A DNA stretch of 64,000 bases from Meiothermus sp. CFH 77666 (lineage in GTDB: Bacteria > Deinococcota > Deinococci > Deinococcales > Thermaceae), in NCBI RefSeq assembly GCF_017497985.1, contig NZ_JAGDFV010000012.1, positions 42,881 to 106,880 of the forward strand. Direction: 5' to 3'. The translations under genes and the position numbers were made by a program. Shown piece by piece: positions 34,712-43,492 of this stretch. Positions within the stretch are counted from its first letter, which is position 1, and each line of letters starts with the position of its first letter. A model generated the notes under the pieces. That model did not search any database, was not told the origin of the DNA, and was given only the letters and a program-made list of their open reading frames with translations.

Positions 34712-37051
34712 TTACCGCTGGGGTTCCAAAGTCTGCCGTGTTCTGAAGCCCGTCTCCCCCATCCGCATGGGCAGGTACCGACCACTGGCCCACTTTTGCA
34801 GGAGGCTGTCGTAGTTGCCGGAGAGTAGTGCCCCGGACTGGCCCATGGGGTGAATGAACAAGGAGCGCTCGAGGTCGGAAAAGTCCAGGATGTGGCGGTA
34901 GCTGCTTCCCACCGTCATCTTGAAGTTGCTGGGGTCGTAAGAGGCGCGGTTGAGGGTGTAACGGTCGCCCCCATGAGGCACTGAGCGGTCGGCAAGGCGG
35001 TTCAGGGGTGAAACGTTGGTCAGAATGGCATGGGGAAAGGTGGCCCGGTGGATCTCGCCCCAGCGCGGGGGGTTGTTGTTGAAGCGATCCAGCGCCCGGT
35101 CTAGGGCAAGCGCCGCAAAGTCCAGACAGGTCTGGGTGTCGCCGGTCTGGCAGGCCGGGTCGCCCTGGCGCATGGCCTCGAGCACATACCGGGGCTGTTC
35201 CCAGAACTCCTGTCCCACCTCCTTGCTGGGCAGGCGGGTGAGCTCGGTGTACCAGGCCTGAAAGACCGTGGGCTCTACCTGCTCGGCCCGCATCACCCCG
35301 TCCCAGGCCAGCAAGCGGGCTTTCCACTGCCGGGCGTTTTCCGAGAGCGGGTTGAGCACCTCGAGCACAGGCTTAAACTCCCGGTACAGCAGGCTGGTAA
35401 TGTCCTGCTGCATGGCTACCATATCCTCCAAAGAGAGCTTTTCTTTAGCCAGAATCAGCTCCCGGATGCGCTGGGCGCGGTAAGGTTCCTCCCACTCGAG
35501 CGAGATGGTGTGCGGATAGTTAGGTGCAGTCACCTTGTTGTTCGCGGTTACGATGAAACCTTCTTTGGGGTTGTAAACCTGGGGCCACTGGTCTTGCGGC
35601 AGGTAGCCCTGCCAGTCCCAGTTGCCATCGCCCGGTACGGGCATCAGGCCCGAATGACCGGGCTTGCGGATGGGAAAGCGGGCCGGGGCCATGTAGCCAA
35701 TGTTGCCGTCCACATCGGCATAAACAAAGTTCTGACTGGGGGCGTTGTAGAGAGCCAGCGCAGCTTTGAACTGTTCCCAGTTTTGCGCCCGGGCAATGCC
35801 CAAAAAAGCCTCCATGGTACGGTCAGTGGCGTCCAGGCTGGTCCAGCGTAGCGACAGCGGCCTTGCACCCGGATTATTCACCACATCGTTGATGACCGGC
35901 CCATAGCGGCTTTCCCGCACCCGCAGAGTCACCTCGGGTTCACCCTTGACCTTGATCACCTCGGTGCGGATACGCCAGGGCTCCACCTGCCCCTTGTAAC
36001 GATAGCCCCCCGCAACCTCTTCCATGATGTAAAGATCTTGTACATCGGCCCCTACCGTCGTAACCCCCCAGCCGATGCGCTCGTTGCGGCCAATCACCAC
36101 TGCCGGCAGCCCCGGAAAGCTACTACCCATGGCCTTGTAGGTTGGGGCCTCCATGTGCACCAGATACCACACCGAGGGTGCTCCTAACCCCAGGTGCGGG
36201 TCGTTGGCCAGCAAGGGTTTGCCACTTCCGGTTCGCGAAGGGCCAATCACCCAGTTGTTGGAGGCCCGGGCCATCGGCTCACCGGGCAGATGAAACGCTT
36301 TGGGCAGTTCGGAGGCCAGGCTGAGCAGGGTGCGAGCCGACTCCCCATCGGGCCGGGGGGGTGGGGGTTGTTGGAGATCCTCGGCTTGCAGCACAGTCGG
36401 GGCGTCGGCGGGGTAGGGCGGCTTGAGTCTGGTCATCCGCTCCGGGCTCATGCCCTGGGCTGCCCACTGCAAGCGCTGGAGTTCGCTGCGCCAGTTGCCC
36501 GAAAGGTCGTAGGACATCATCTTGGCCCAGACCAGCACATCGGCAGGTTTCCAGGGCTCGGGCCGGAAACCCAGCAGACGGAACTCCAGGGGCAAGGGCG
36601 GGTTGCTGTCCAGGTAGGCATTGATGCCCGCCACATAGGCATCCACCGCGGCCCTAGCATAGGGCGACAGCCCGGTATAGGCCTGTTCGGCGGCCCGATA
36701 GAAACCCCAGGTGCGTAAGAAGCGATCCTGATCCAGCGTGGCCTTTCCGATGACCTCGGACAATCGCCCCGCACCTACCCGTCGCTGGAACTCCATCTGC
36801 CACAGCCGATCCTGGGCATGGGCCACTCCCAGGGCAAAAAAGGCGTCGGCGTCGGTCTGGGCTTTGATGTGGAGTACCCCTTCAGCAGTGCGGTTCATCT
36901 CCACGGGCGCAGAGAGCCCTTTGAGGGCCAGCCTGCCCTCATGCTGGGGAAGGGTTGCCCCACGCAGCCAGAACCAGCCACCCACCCCCAGGAGCAGCAC
37001 CAGGCCCACCAATATCAGCAGCAAACGCCCCAAAAATCGCAACCAACGCAT
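34712..37051 (-). CDS. Penicillin-acylase-family (Ntn) hydrolase, membrane-anchored
   Basis: A 779-residue S45-family amidase precursor. ATG at 37051 follows GGGAGG. An N-terminal hydrophobic segment (FLGRLLLILVGLVLLLGVGG) exports or anchors it. The autocatalytic nucleophile is Ser264 in ARASNNWVIG, preceding the beta chain; NNWV and LANDPHLG are family hallmarks, and the beta chain also has GRNERIGWGVTT. Self-cleavage would give an alpha chain of about 200 residues and a beta chain of 516. Substrates in the family range from beta-lactams to acyl-homoserine lactones; none can be chosen from sequence alone. Confidence 0.9.
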   Translation of the reverse strand: MRWLRFLGRLLLILVGLVLLLGVGGWFWLRGATLPQHEGRLALKGLSAPVEMNRTAEGVLHIKAQTDADAFFALGVAHAQDRLWQMEFQRRVGAGRLSEVIGKATLDQDRFLRTWGFYRAAEQAYTGLSPYARAAVDAYVAGINAYLDSNPPLPLEFRLLGFRPEPWKPADVLVWAKMMSYDLSGNWRSELQRLQWAAQGMSPERMTRLKPPYPADAPTVLQAEDLQQPPPPRPDGESARTLLSLASELPKAFHLPGEPMARASNNWVIGPSRTGSGKPLLANDPHLGLGAPSVWYLVHMEAPTYKAMGSSFPGLPAVVIGRNERIGWGVTTVGADVQDLYIMEEVAGGYRYKGQVEPWRIRTEVIKVKGEPEVTLRVRESRYGPVINDVVNNPGARPLSLRWTSLDATDRTMEAFLGIARAQNWEQFKAALALYNAPSQNFVYADVDGNIGYMAPARFPIRKPGHSGLMPVPGDGNWDWQGYLPQDQWPQVYNPKEGFIVTANNKVTAPNYPHTISLEWEEPYRAQRIRELILAKEKLSLEDMVAMQQDITSLLYREFKPVLEVLNPLSENARQWKARLLAWDGVMRAEQVEPTVFQAWYTELTRLPSKEVGQEFWEQPRYVLEAMRQGDPACQTGDTQTCLDFAALALDRALDRFNNNPPRWGEIHRATFPHAILTNVSPLNRLADRSVPHGGDRYTLNRASYDPSNFKMTVGSSYRHILDFSDLERSLFIHPMGQSGALLSGNYDSLLQKWASGRYLPMRMGETGFRTRQTLEPQR

Positions 37052-37113
37052 GGTTCCTCCCTGCTTTGGCCCCAGTATAAAGCCAGACCTGCCAAGCACC
37101 CCTTGGAGAAACT

Positions 37114-37515
37114 TCAGCCGATTAGCTCACTCTCACCGCGCCAGAAGGCCCGCCCGCCCCGCTTGCGCCGATCCAAAAAAAGCTCCACCGTGTTCCCGTC
37201 GGGGTCTTGTAGGGTCAGCACATATGCAACACCCCGGTCTTCCAGTTTGTAGGGTACCCCCTCGAGCCTTACAAACTCCTTCGCAGCCTCGAAATCTGCC
37301 TCGGAGGCCAGTTCAAACCCCAGCCCGGCGGTTCCGGTGGGCTCTCCTTCGGTCAGGGCCAGCTCGAAGTGGCCCGTATTTTCCGAGGAAACCAGCAGCG
37401 CGGTGGCCCCGAAGCGCTCTGTGAGCTGCAAGTCCAAAAAACGGGTGTAGAAAGTCACGGCAGATTCCAGATGCCGCACGGTCAGGTGAACATAGGCCAG
37501 CCGGGTCGTATACAT
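37114..37515 (-). CDS. VOC (glyoxalase/bleomycin resistance) family protein
   Basis: A 133-residue single-module VOC protein, with the two beta-alpha-beta-beta-beta motifs visible (YVHLTVRHLESAVTFYTRFL; PYKLEDRGVAYVLTLQDPDG). The metal-type positions include His in VHLTV and Glu in NTVELFLD. The ATG at 37515 was chosen because a complete promoter (TTGACC, 17 bases, CAGAAT) ends seven bases upstream. ATG 37524 is the alternative. The exact reaction (lyase, dioxygenase or drug binding) is not predictable. Confidence 0.8.
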   Translation of the reverse strand: MYTTRLAYVHLTVRHLESAVTFYTRFLDLQLTERFGATALLVSSENTGHFELALTEGEPTGTAGLGFELASEADFEAAKEFVRLEGVPYKLEDRGVAYVLTLQDPDGNTVELFLDRRKRGGRAFWRGESELIG

Positions 37516-37522
37516 CAAGCAC

Positions 37523-37551
37523 ATTCTGAGTTGCACGGGGCCAACGGTCAA
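37523..37551 (-). promoter_or_regulatory. Promoter of the VOC gene: TTGACC-N17-CAGAAT
   Basis: The -35 box (complement of 37546-37551) and -10 box (complement of 37523-37528) are exactly 17 bases apart, and the -10 ends seven bases before the ATG at 37515. It is the best complete leaderless promoter in the window. Confidence 0.6.
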
Positions 37552-37610
37552 ACCTGGCAGCCTGGATGATACTCGGGTCTGTAACCATTTTCCGGTGCCG
37601 CCTGGGGCGG

Positions 37611-37616
37611 TACAAT
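37611..37616 (+). promoter_or_regulatory. -10 box TACAAT before the CDGSH gene, leaderless arrangement
   Basis: TACAAT, six bases, then ATG at 37623. No Shine-Dalgarno sequence is seen. Confidence 0.5.
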
Positions 37617-37622
37617 TCGGCC

Positions 37623-37838
37623 ATGAAGATTGAGTTCAGAGAAAACGGCTCCATTGGTATCGAGACGGGCGGTAAGCTGGTGCTTCGGCAGGGCGAACAG
37701 GAGGTTGTCATCGAAAAGCCCAGGGTTTCACTCTGCCGTTGCGGCCACTCGGCCAACAAGCCTTTTTGCGATGGAGCGCACAAGACCGCCGGATTCGTGG
37801 CCCCGGCAGCCGTTATCGAACTCAAGACTGACTCCTAA
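37623..37838 (+). CDS. CDGSH iron-sulfur domain protein
   Basis: A 71-residue protein with one complete CDGSH (mitoNEET-type) motif, CRCGHSANKPFCDGAH, which binds a labile 2Fe-2S cluster through three cysteines and one histidine. There is no signal or membrane segment, so it is cytoplasmic. Bacterial homologues are linked to iron or redox homeostasis. The start is fixed by the upstream TACAAT box. An aldo/keto reductase follows 84 bases downstream. Confidence 0.92.
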   Translation: MKIEFRENGSIGIETGGKLVLRQGEQEVVIEKPRVSLCRCGHSANKPFCDGAHKTAGFVAPAAVIELKTDS

Positions 37839-37922
37839 GCCGTCTGGCTCGAGCTTAGCTCAAAGAGAGCAAAAACACACTGAGCCCGCCTGCAAGCCAT
37901 AAGATAGCGGGCGGAGGTTATC

Positions 37923-38879
37923 ATGCCCATGCGCTATCGCAAACTTGGTCAATGGGGCCTGAAGGTCTCGGAAATCTCGCTGGGTGCCTGGGTCACCTAT
38001 GGCGATGCCGTCAACGACCTCGAGCGAATCAAAGAGATCACCCACATCGCTTACGAGGGCGGCGTCAATTTCTTCGACAACGCCGATGTATACGCTAAGG
38101 GGCTGGCCGAGGAGCTGATGAGCAAGGCCCTGCTGGAGCAGTTCCCCCGCCACGAGCTGGTTCTCTCGAGCAAGGTCTTCTGGCCCACCAGCGACGATGC
38201 CAACGGACGGGGCCTTTCGCGCAAGCACGTGCGGGAAAGCCTGGAGCGCAGCCTGAAGCGCATGGGCACCGACTACCTCGACCTCTACTTCTGCCACCGC
38301 CACGACCCCGAGGTGCCCATGGAAGAGATTGTGACCACCATGAGCAACCTGGTAGACCGGGGCCTGGTGCTCTACTGGGGGACTTCGGAGTGGCCGGCAG
38401 CCCGCATTGTGGAGGCCGTGCAGTTTGCCAGGGCCAACGGCCTGCATCCGCCTGCAGTGGAGCAGCCGCAATACTCGATGCTCTACCGCGAACGGGTCGA
38501 GCAAGAAATCCTGCCCGAGGCCGAGCGCTTTGGACTGGGCATGGTGGTCTGGAGCCCCCTGGCCATGGGGATGCTCACCGGGCGCTACGACAAGGGCATT
38601 CCCAAAGACAGCCGCTTCGAGCGCTACCCGCAGTTTGGTAGCCGCTTCCTGACCGACGAGAATGTGAAAAAGGTCAAGGCCCTCAAAAAGGTGGCCAGCG
38701 AGCTGGGCCTCTCCCGTACCCAGCTGGCCCTGGCCTGGGTCTTGCGGCAAAAGGGCGTGAGCAGTGCCATTACCGGGGCCACCAAACCCGAACAGCTCAA
38801 GGAAAGCCTGGGGGCTGCAGGGGTGGATTTGCCGCAGGAGGCTCTGGAGCGCATCGAGAAGATTCTGGGCAAAGCCTGA
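37923..38879 (+). CDS. Aldo/keto reductase, potassium-channel beta-subunit type
   Basis: A 318-residue NADPH-dependent TIM-barrel reductase. It has the catalytic tetrad regions: Asp and Tyr in FFDNADVYAKG, Lys in VLSSKVFWP, and His in YFCHRHDPE. Other signatures are YWGTSEWPAARI, VEQPQYSMLYRERVE, SPLAMGMLTGRY and the cofactor-binding AITGATKPEQLKESL, all typical of the Kv-beta/YghZ-like AKR subgroup. ATG at 37923 is preceded by GGAGG. Natural substrates are probably aldehydes or ketones, not further defined. Confidence 0.92.
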   Translation: MPMRYRKLGQWGLKVSEISLGAWVTYGDAVNDLERIKEITHIAYEGGVNFFDNADVYAKGLAEELMSKALLEQFPRHELVLSSKVFWPTSDDANGRGLSRKHVRESLERSLKRMGTDYLDLYFCHRHDPEVPMEEIVTTMSNLVDRGLVLYWGTSEWPAARIVEAVQFARANGLHPPAVEQPQYSMLYRERVEQEILPEAERFGLGMVVWSPLAMGMLTGRYDKGIPKDSRFERYPQFGSRFLTDENVKKVKALKKVASELGLSRTQLALAWVLRQKGVSSAITGATKPEQLKESLGAAGVDLPQEALERIEKILGKA

Positions 38880-38889
38880 AGATGGCCCA

Positions 38890-38914
38890 AAGCTAAACGC
38901 CGAAGGCTTTTTTC
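38890..38914 (+). terminator. Weak terminator-like structure after the aldo/keto reductase
   Basis: AAAGC and GCTTT can pair around a loop containing GCCGAAGGC, followed by a run of six T residues. The stem is short, so this is tentative. Confidence 0.35.
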
Positions 38915-38995
38915 GGAACTTTGGCGCGGAAACCCGGTTTACGGCATTCACCCGACATGGTTCCGCTTCCAGCCTTCGGCTTCGGGCCTCCAGCC

Positions 38996-40093
38996 TCACA
39001 ACGCCAGGATGTACTTGGCTAGCCGAACGATGTCGTTTTGCAGGTTGAGGGTTTTGCGTTCCTGAGGCCGATCTTTGAGTTCGCGTATCTTGGCGGCAAT
39101 TTTGCGGGGCTGGCGAATGTAGTATCCCAGCTTTTCGTGCAGAATGAGTTCGACGTTGCCGTATTCCTGCGGCCACACATAATCGCAAACAATTAGGTCT
39201 TTGTGCTGCGAAAGCACCTCGGCAATGGTAGCAGGGCCCGCCTTGGAAACCACCACGTTGGAAACGTTGATCAGTTCGTACATCTGCTTGGTGAACCCAA
39301 ACAGAATCAGGTTGGCAATCTGGTTCTTTTGCTTGAAAGCCTCGAGCTGGCGGTAGAGCTTCTGGTTGTAGCCACACACCACCACCACATTGATACCCTC
39401 AATTTTGACCAACTCACGCACCAGGCCAAAGCTGATTTTGAGACCCGCCCCACCTCCCGTCACCAGTACGGTGTAAGGGTGAATCAGGCCCCACTCCTGG
39501 CGCAGGCGGGCCACCTCCTCGGGCGCCAGGGTTTGGTCGTATTTGGGGTCAATCAGGGTCTGGAAGTAGTGCAGGTTTTCAGGGGGAACCCGGTAGCGCC
39601 TTGCAATGCTGTAGGCTTCGGGGCTAGCCACCACGTACTGGTCTTTGGTATCAATGAACCAGTACAGGTGCGGGCTGAAAATATCGCTCACCACCGTAAG
39701 GGTCTTGGGTTTATGCTTCCGCACGTAGGGCAGTCGGCGAAAACCGTGGTTAACTGGATAGCAGTAAATGATCTTGTCGGGGCGAAACTCCTCCAGGTAT
39801 TCGTTGATGGCCGGAGCCAGACGCATCCCCAGTACCCGCGCAAAGGACTGAATGGCCGGGCGGGTCTGGTAGAAGGCTTGAAACACCGTAAACAACCAGC
39901 GCTGTTTGTTGACGGCAAAGTTGTAGCCGTCCTGAATGGCTTGGGCAATCCAGCGCGGCCCCACATCGAAAAAATTGAACAGGCGAATCTCGGATTCGGG
40001 CTCGAGTTCGGTTAGCAGTTTGTGCAGGTTCTGGGCCAGGGCAAAATGCCCGCCCCCCGCCTTGGTATAGACCAATAGGATGCGCTGTGGCAT
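38996..40093 (-). CDS. Glycosyltransferase related to MGDG synthase (GT28)
   Basis: A 365-residue GT-B fold protein. The N-terminal MPQRILLVYTKAGGGHFALAQNL matches the MGDG-synthase acceptor domain (usually xGxGGHxxAA). The C-terminal half has the nucleotide-sugar site VTGGGAGLKIS, VVVCGYNQKLYRQL, FGFTKQMYELINVSNVVVSK and GPATIAEVL, as in UDP-sugar diacylglycerol glycosyltransferases. It probably makes membrane glycolipids, abundant in Thermaceae. ATG at 40093 is preferred; an in-frame ATG at 40102 would add three residues. The spacer upstream has a CATGGCC..GGCCATG palindrome. Confidence 0.85.
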   Translation of the reverse strand: MPQRILLVYTKAGGGHFALAQNLHKLLTELEPESEIRLFNFFDVGPRWIAQAIQDGYNFAVNKQRWLFTVFQAFYQTRPAIQSFARVLGMRLAPAINEYLEEFRPDKIIYCYPVNHGFRRLPYVRKHKPKTLTVVSDIFSPHLYWFIDTKDQYVVASPEAYSIARRYRVPPENLHYFQTLIDPKYDQTLAPEEVARLRQEWGLIHPYTVLVTGGGAGLKISFGLVRELVKIEGINVVVVCGYNQKLYRQLEAFKQKNQIANLILFGFTKQMYELINVSNVVVSKAGPATIAEVLSQHKDLIVCDYVWPQEYGNVELILHEKLGYYIRQPRKIAAKIRELKDRPQERKTLNLQNDIVRLAKYILAL

Positions 40094-40161
40094 AAAGAGC
40101 ATGGCCGCAGGGCCATGCTCCTATAGATTAGACCATTTGAAGATTGGTATGGTTTGCCGCA

Positions 40162-40626
40162 TCAGCGAATCATGCCGAGTCGGTCGAGCCAGCGAACCTT
40201 ATCCTGGGTGCTGGGCTGGGAGAGGTCTTTGGCACCTACCAGGGTTTCGTGCATCTGGTCGTAGTCGTCCAGCAGATACCAGGCCTGGGCAATGGCAGCC
40301 AGGCTGAACCATTCGTGGTACACATCGGACTGCCAGCGGAAGCGGGTCAGGGCTGTAGTCAGGCGCTGCACTGCCTCGTCGGGTTGGTGGCGATCCAGGG
40401 CGTTCACCCCCAGAATCAGCTGGGACATGGCATAAGCACTTTCGCTGCCCAGGTTGCGGGCTTGCTGTTCAATTTCCAGCCCCAGTTTCCGAACGGTGTT
40501 TTTGTACTCGAGGCTTTCCTCGCGGTCAATCAACAGTTGCCAGGTTCGAGCAATGAGCGCCTCCACCTTTTCGACCATTTCGCCGCAATCAACCATATAC
40601 GACCGGCTCACTTCAAACTCCTTCAT
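40162..40626 (-). CDS. Small helical, TPR-like protein of unknown function
   Basis: A 154-residue protein, helical throughout, with TPR-like helices (AMSQLILGVNALDRHQPDEA; WFSLAAIAQAWYLLDDYDQM) and the ending DKVRWLDRLGMIR. The ending resembles that of the TPR protein at 41559-41990 (SKARWLRWLAAN), so the two may be distant paralogues and adaptor proteins. The ATG at 40626 (MKEFEVSRSYM) was chosen over upstream weak starts. A LacI-type palindrome lies 17 bases upstream. Confidence 0.65.
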   Translation of the reverse strand: MKEFEVSRSYMVDCGEMVEKVEALIARTWQLLIDREESLEYKNTVRKLGLEIEQQARNLGSESAYAMSQLILGVNALDRHQPDEAVQRLTTALTRFRWQSDVYHEWFSLAAIAQAWYLLDDYDQMHETLVGAKDLSQPSTQDKVRWLDRLGMIR

Positions 40627-40642
40627 ACCGTAAGAAACGCTG

Positions 40643-40656
40643 TGTAAACGTTTCCA
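40643..40656. promoter_or_regulatory. LacI-family-type operator TGTAAACGTTTCCA
   Basis: A near-palindrome centred on AAACG/CGTTT, differing from the general LacI/CcpA operator pattern at one position. It is located between a TATACT box (minus strand) and the start of the TPR-like gene at 40626. No LacI-family gene is in the window. Confidence 0.4.
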
Positions 40657-40865
40657 CGGCAACCTATCAAGTATAGCAATCGGCGGCGTCAAAGTACAGG
40701 TGTTGGCACTTAATATCGGGCCATACCCAGATACCCCGTCTAGGTATTGCTTTTTGGGGAACGTAAGAAATACAGGCTCGGGGAATTGAGAGGGCGATTA
40801 GTCCAAAATACACAGCTTTTGCATAACTACAGGTGACACCAACCTCACGAGTTATCGAGAGGTTA

Positions 40866-40982
40866 ACCATGCCCCCTCATCCGGCAACACCCCAGGCGCA
40901 GTCAGTCGCGTTCCTGTCACTGCTACCAAATAGCTCAGTCGGGGTGTCACCACCTTCTCCCGCTCAGGAGAGAAGGCAAGAG
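40866..40982. repeat. Repeat-like non-coding element
   Basis: It starts with CCCCCTCATCCGG and ends with a CCTTCTC...GAGAAGG hairpin. The opening resembles DNA at 26375-26400 and the complement of about 34590-34603. Confidence 0.4.
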
Positions 40983-41040
40983 GCACGCCTAGATTTGGTA
41001 TGCGTTGTGAGAGCGGCCTGGCCAAATGGATGGACTTGCC

Positions 41041-41439
41041 TCAGCCAAGCGGCTGGTGGCACAGCCACACCCCACTGCGTGCCCGCCAGCCCTCGGGCAG
41101 CTCGAGGGCTTTGCTGGGCGGCGGCACCGCCATCACCTTGTGCCCGACAATGCTGAACTCGAGGGCCGTAAACAGCCTGTCGAGGGCCTGACCCAGCGGG
41201 CGGGTTTCCAGGGGGCTGAAACGCAGACGGGGTAGCTTGGCCTCCAGGCTCTTGCAACCGGCATAGGGCAACAGCTCGGCAGGGTCGCGCCAGCGCCGGG
41301 GCGGCCCGATTAGCAGCTCTGCCAGCACCAGCGCCAGGCCCGGATGGCGCCGCAAAAACTCTTCGGGGTCGAACTCGAGCGAAAGCTCCAGGCTCACCTC
41401 CACGTCCTGCCACACTTCACGTTTCACAGCACTCGCCAT
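41041..41439 (-). CDS. Conserved-looking protein of unknown function
   Basis: A 132-residue soluble protein starting MASAVKREVWQDVEVSLELS at ATG 41439, with GAGGT just upstream. The alternating strand pattern at the N terminus (VEVSLELSLEFDPEEFLRRH) followed by LVLAELLIGPPRRWRDPAEL suggests an alpha/beta fold. Two cysteines (AGCKSL, WLCHQ) are not in a known metal motif. No family was recognised. Codon use matches neighbouring genes, which supports it as real. Confidence 0.6.
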   Translation of the reverse strand: MASAVKREVWQDVEVSLELSLEFDPEEFLRRHPGLALVLAELLIGPPRRWRDPAELLPYAGCKSLEAKLPRLRFSPLETRPLGQALDRLFTALEFSIVGHKVMAVPPPSKALELPEGWRARSGVWLCHQPLG

Positions 41440-41558
41440 ACCTCAGCTTGCAATAAAGCCGGCGCACGGTCAAGCGCAAATTACCCGTGCTGGACGACGA
41501 ATAAGACCATACGAGCCTTGACACTCCAGTAGCGAAAGTGTCAAATCTTGGAAAAATC

Positions 41559-41990
41559 TCAGTTTGCTGCTAACCAGCGCAGCCAGCGGGCTTTGCTGGC
41601 ATACTCGGTCTGGCGTTTGAAGGCGTTTGCCTGTGAGTGGGTCTCGAGGGCCTGTACCGCATCGCCCAGGTTGCCCCAGGCCAGGGCAATGGCTTTCAGG
41701 CAAGACCACTGTCCCTGCTCGTCATATAGAAAGCGATACACCGCCAGCGCCCTCGACAAGAGCCCAATGGCCGCGTGGCTATCCCCCTCGTAAAGGGTGC
41801 TCACCCCCCAGATAAAAAGGCTCTGGGCCCAGGCCCGGTTATTGCCGGAGCGCCGTGCCAGATGTTCTGCCCTGCGAGCCAGCACTGCCGCCTCCAGAGG
41901 TTGCTGCTCGAGCTGGTTCCAAGCATCTGAAAGGAGTTGTTGCAGGTTTTCGCGCACGGTAGGTTGGTGGACGTCGGTCAAGGTACTCAT
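41559..41990 (-). CDS. Small TPR-repeat protein
   Basis: A 143-residue protein with about two to three TPR motifs (AWAQSLFIWGVSTLYEGDSH; KAIALAWGNLGDAVQALETH). The repeats resemble those in the TPR-GGDEF proteins at 1209 and 3014, but there is no effector domain, so it may be an adaptor. The ATG at 41990 is preferred over a TTG at 41996. Confidence 0.7.
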   Translation of the reverse strand: MSTLTDVHQPTVRENLQQLLSDAWNQLEQQPLEAAVLARRAEHLARRSGNNRAWAQSLFIWGVSTLYEGDSHAAIGLLSRALAVYRFLYDEQGQWSCLKAIALAWGNLGDAVQALETHSQANAFKRQTEYASKARWLRWLAAN

Positions 41991-42136
41991 TGCCAAGGGT
42001 CAGGGTAGCAGCTTATGCCGGGTTGTTCGGCGCATTCGTCACCAACCGGATTTACTTAACGCTCAGGGTTCTTTTACGGGCTAAATATCACCAAACCAGG
42101 GGGCGGCAAGACACGCTGCCTATCTTCCGTTCAGGT

Positions 42137-42142
42137 TAGGCT
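42137..42142 (+). promoter_or_regulatory. -10 box TAGGCT before the FAD oxidase gene, leaderless arrangement
   Basis: TAGGCT is followed by six bases and ATG at 42149. Those six bases are themselves ATGGTC, so an ATG also touches the box at 42143; the position rule favours the second. Confidence 0.5.
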
Positions 42143-42148
42143 ATGGTC

Positions 42149-43492
42149 ATGCTGGAAAGCCTGAAAAACCTCTTGCCTCAAAAGGTCAGCACTGCTCCTG
42201 CCGACCTCGAGACCCACGGCAAAGACGAAAGCTACCCCGTGCGCCGCCCACCCCTGGCGGTGGTCTTTGCCGAGAGCCTTTCAGACATTCAGACCACCCT
42301 GGCCTGGGCACAGGAGCACCACCTGCCGGTGATCCCCTTCGGGGCCGGCACCAGCATCGAAGGGCACGTGATCCCCCAGGGACAGGCCATCTCGCTCGAT
42401 GTTTCCAGGATGAACCGCGTGCTTGAGGTTCGGCCCCAGGACTTCATGGCGGTGGTGGAGCCGGGCCTGACCCGCAAGGCCCTGAACGAAGCCCTCAAGG
42501 GCACCGGATTGTTTTTTCCCGTAGACCCCGGTGCGGATGCCAGCCTGGGCGGCATGGCGGCCACCAATGCCTCGGGCACCACCACCGTGCGCTACGGTGG
42601 CATGCGGCAGAACGTGCTGGCGTTGCAGGTGGTGCTGGCCAGCGGCCAGGTGCTGGAACTGGGCCGGGGGGTTCGCAAAACCAGCGCAGGCTACAACCTC
42701 AAGGATCTGTTCATCGGCTCCGAAGGCACCCTGGGCATCATCACGCGGCTGACCTTGAGGCTGCACCCCATCCCCGAGCACATCCACACCTTGCGGGTCT
42801 TCTTCGAAAGTCTTTCCGACACCGCCCAGGCTGCCTACGCCGTGATGGCCAGTGGGCTGCCGGTGGCCAGGCTGGAACTGGTGGACGAGGTGGGCATTCG
42901 GGCCATCAACCGCTACCTGGCCCGCAGCTACCCCGAAAAACCGGCTTTGTTTGTGGAATTTCATTCCTCAACCAAAGAAGCCTTGGAAGCCGAGTCGAGC
43001 ATGGCCCTGGGGCTGATGCAAGAAGCCGGGGCCATCAGCATAGACAGCGCCCGCACCCAGGAGGAGCGCACCGCCCAGTGGGAGGCCCGGCACCAGGCCT
43101 ACTGGGCATTGGTCAACCTGTTTCCCGGCAAGGAGTACCTCTCCACCGATACCGCTGTGCCCATCTCTAAAATGCCCGACCTGGTGGAGTACTCCAGCCG
43201 CTTGCTGCACGAGCTGGGCCTGACCGGCAACATCCTGGGGCATGTGGGCGACGGTAATTTTCACACCCTGGTGGTGTGCGAACCGGGCGATCAGCGAGCC
43301 GAGGTATTCTCTGAACGACTGGTAGAGCACACCCTGGCCCTGGGTGGCACCTGCACCGGCGAACACGGGGTGGGGTTGCGCAAGAAAAAATACCTTTCCA
43401 AAGAACACGGCCCCGCCCTGGACTGGATGCGGCAGATCAAGCAGCTCTTCGACCCCCAGAACCTGCTCAACCCAGGTAAGATTTTCGATTGA
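42149..43492 (+). CDS. FAD-linked oxidase, D-lactate/glycolate dehydrogenase type
   Basis: A 447-residue flavoprotein of the GlcD/LDHD family, which oxidises 2-hydroxy acids and passes electrons to the respiratory chain. The PCMH FAD-binding domain shows VVFAESLSDIQTTLAWAQEH, PFGAGTSIEGH, DPGADASLGGMAATNASGTT, VRYGGMRQNVLAL and GSEGTLGIIT. The C-terminal FAD-linked oxidase domain has GHVGDGNFH (metal-type histidines) and TGEHGVGLRKKKYL. A single polypeptide without a neighbouring iron-sulfur subunit favours the D-lactate dehydrogenase (cytochrome) type over glycolate oxidase. The substrate is inferred. Confidence 0.88.
   Translation: MLESLKNLLPQKVSTAPADLETHGKDESYPVRRPPLAVVFAESLSDIQTTLAWAQEHHLPVIPFGAGTSIEGHVIPQGQAISLDVSRMNRVLEVRPQDFMAVVEPGLTRKALNEALKGTGLFFPVDPGADASLGGMAATNASGTTTVRYGGMRQNVLALQVVLASGQVLELGRGVRKTSAGYNLKDLFIGSEGTLGIITRLTLRLHPIPEHIHTLRVFFESLSDTAQAAYAVMASGLPVARLELVDEVGIRAINRYLARSYPEKPALFVEFHSSTKEALEAESSMALGLMQEAGAISIDSARTQEERTAQWEARHQAYWALVNLFPGKEYLSTDTAVPISKMPDLVEYSSRLLHELGLTGNILGHVGDGNFHTLVVCEPGDQRAEVFSERLVEHTLALGGTCTGEHGVGLRKKKYLSKEHGPALDWMRQIKQLFDPQNLLNPGKIFD

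Larger units (their letters stand above)
40627..41040. other. Intergenic region with operator-like palindrome and repeat-like hairpin
   Basis: No gene is supported in these 414 bases. It contains the palindrome at 40643-40656 and, at 40866-40982, a CCCCCTCATCCGG...CCTTCTCCC...GAGAAGG stretch typical of dispersed non-coding repeats, with a CCTTCTC/GAGAAGG hairpin. Confidence 0.55.
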
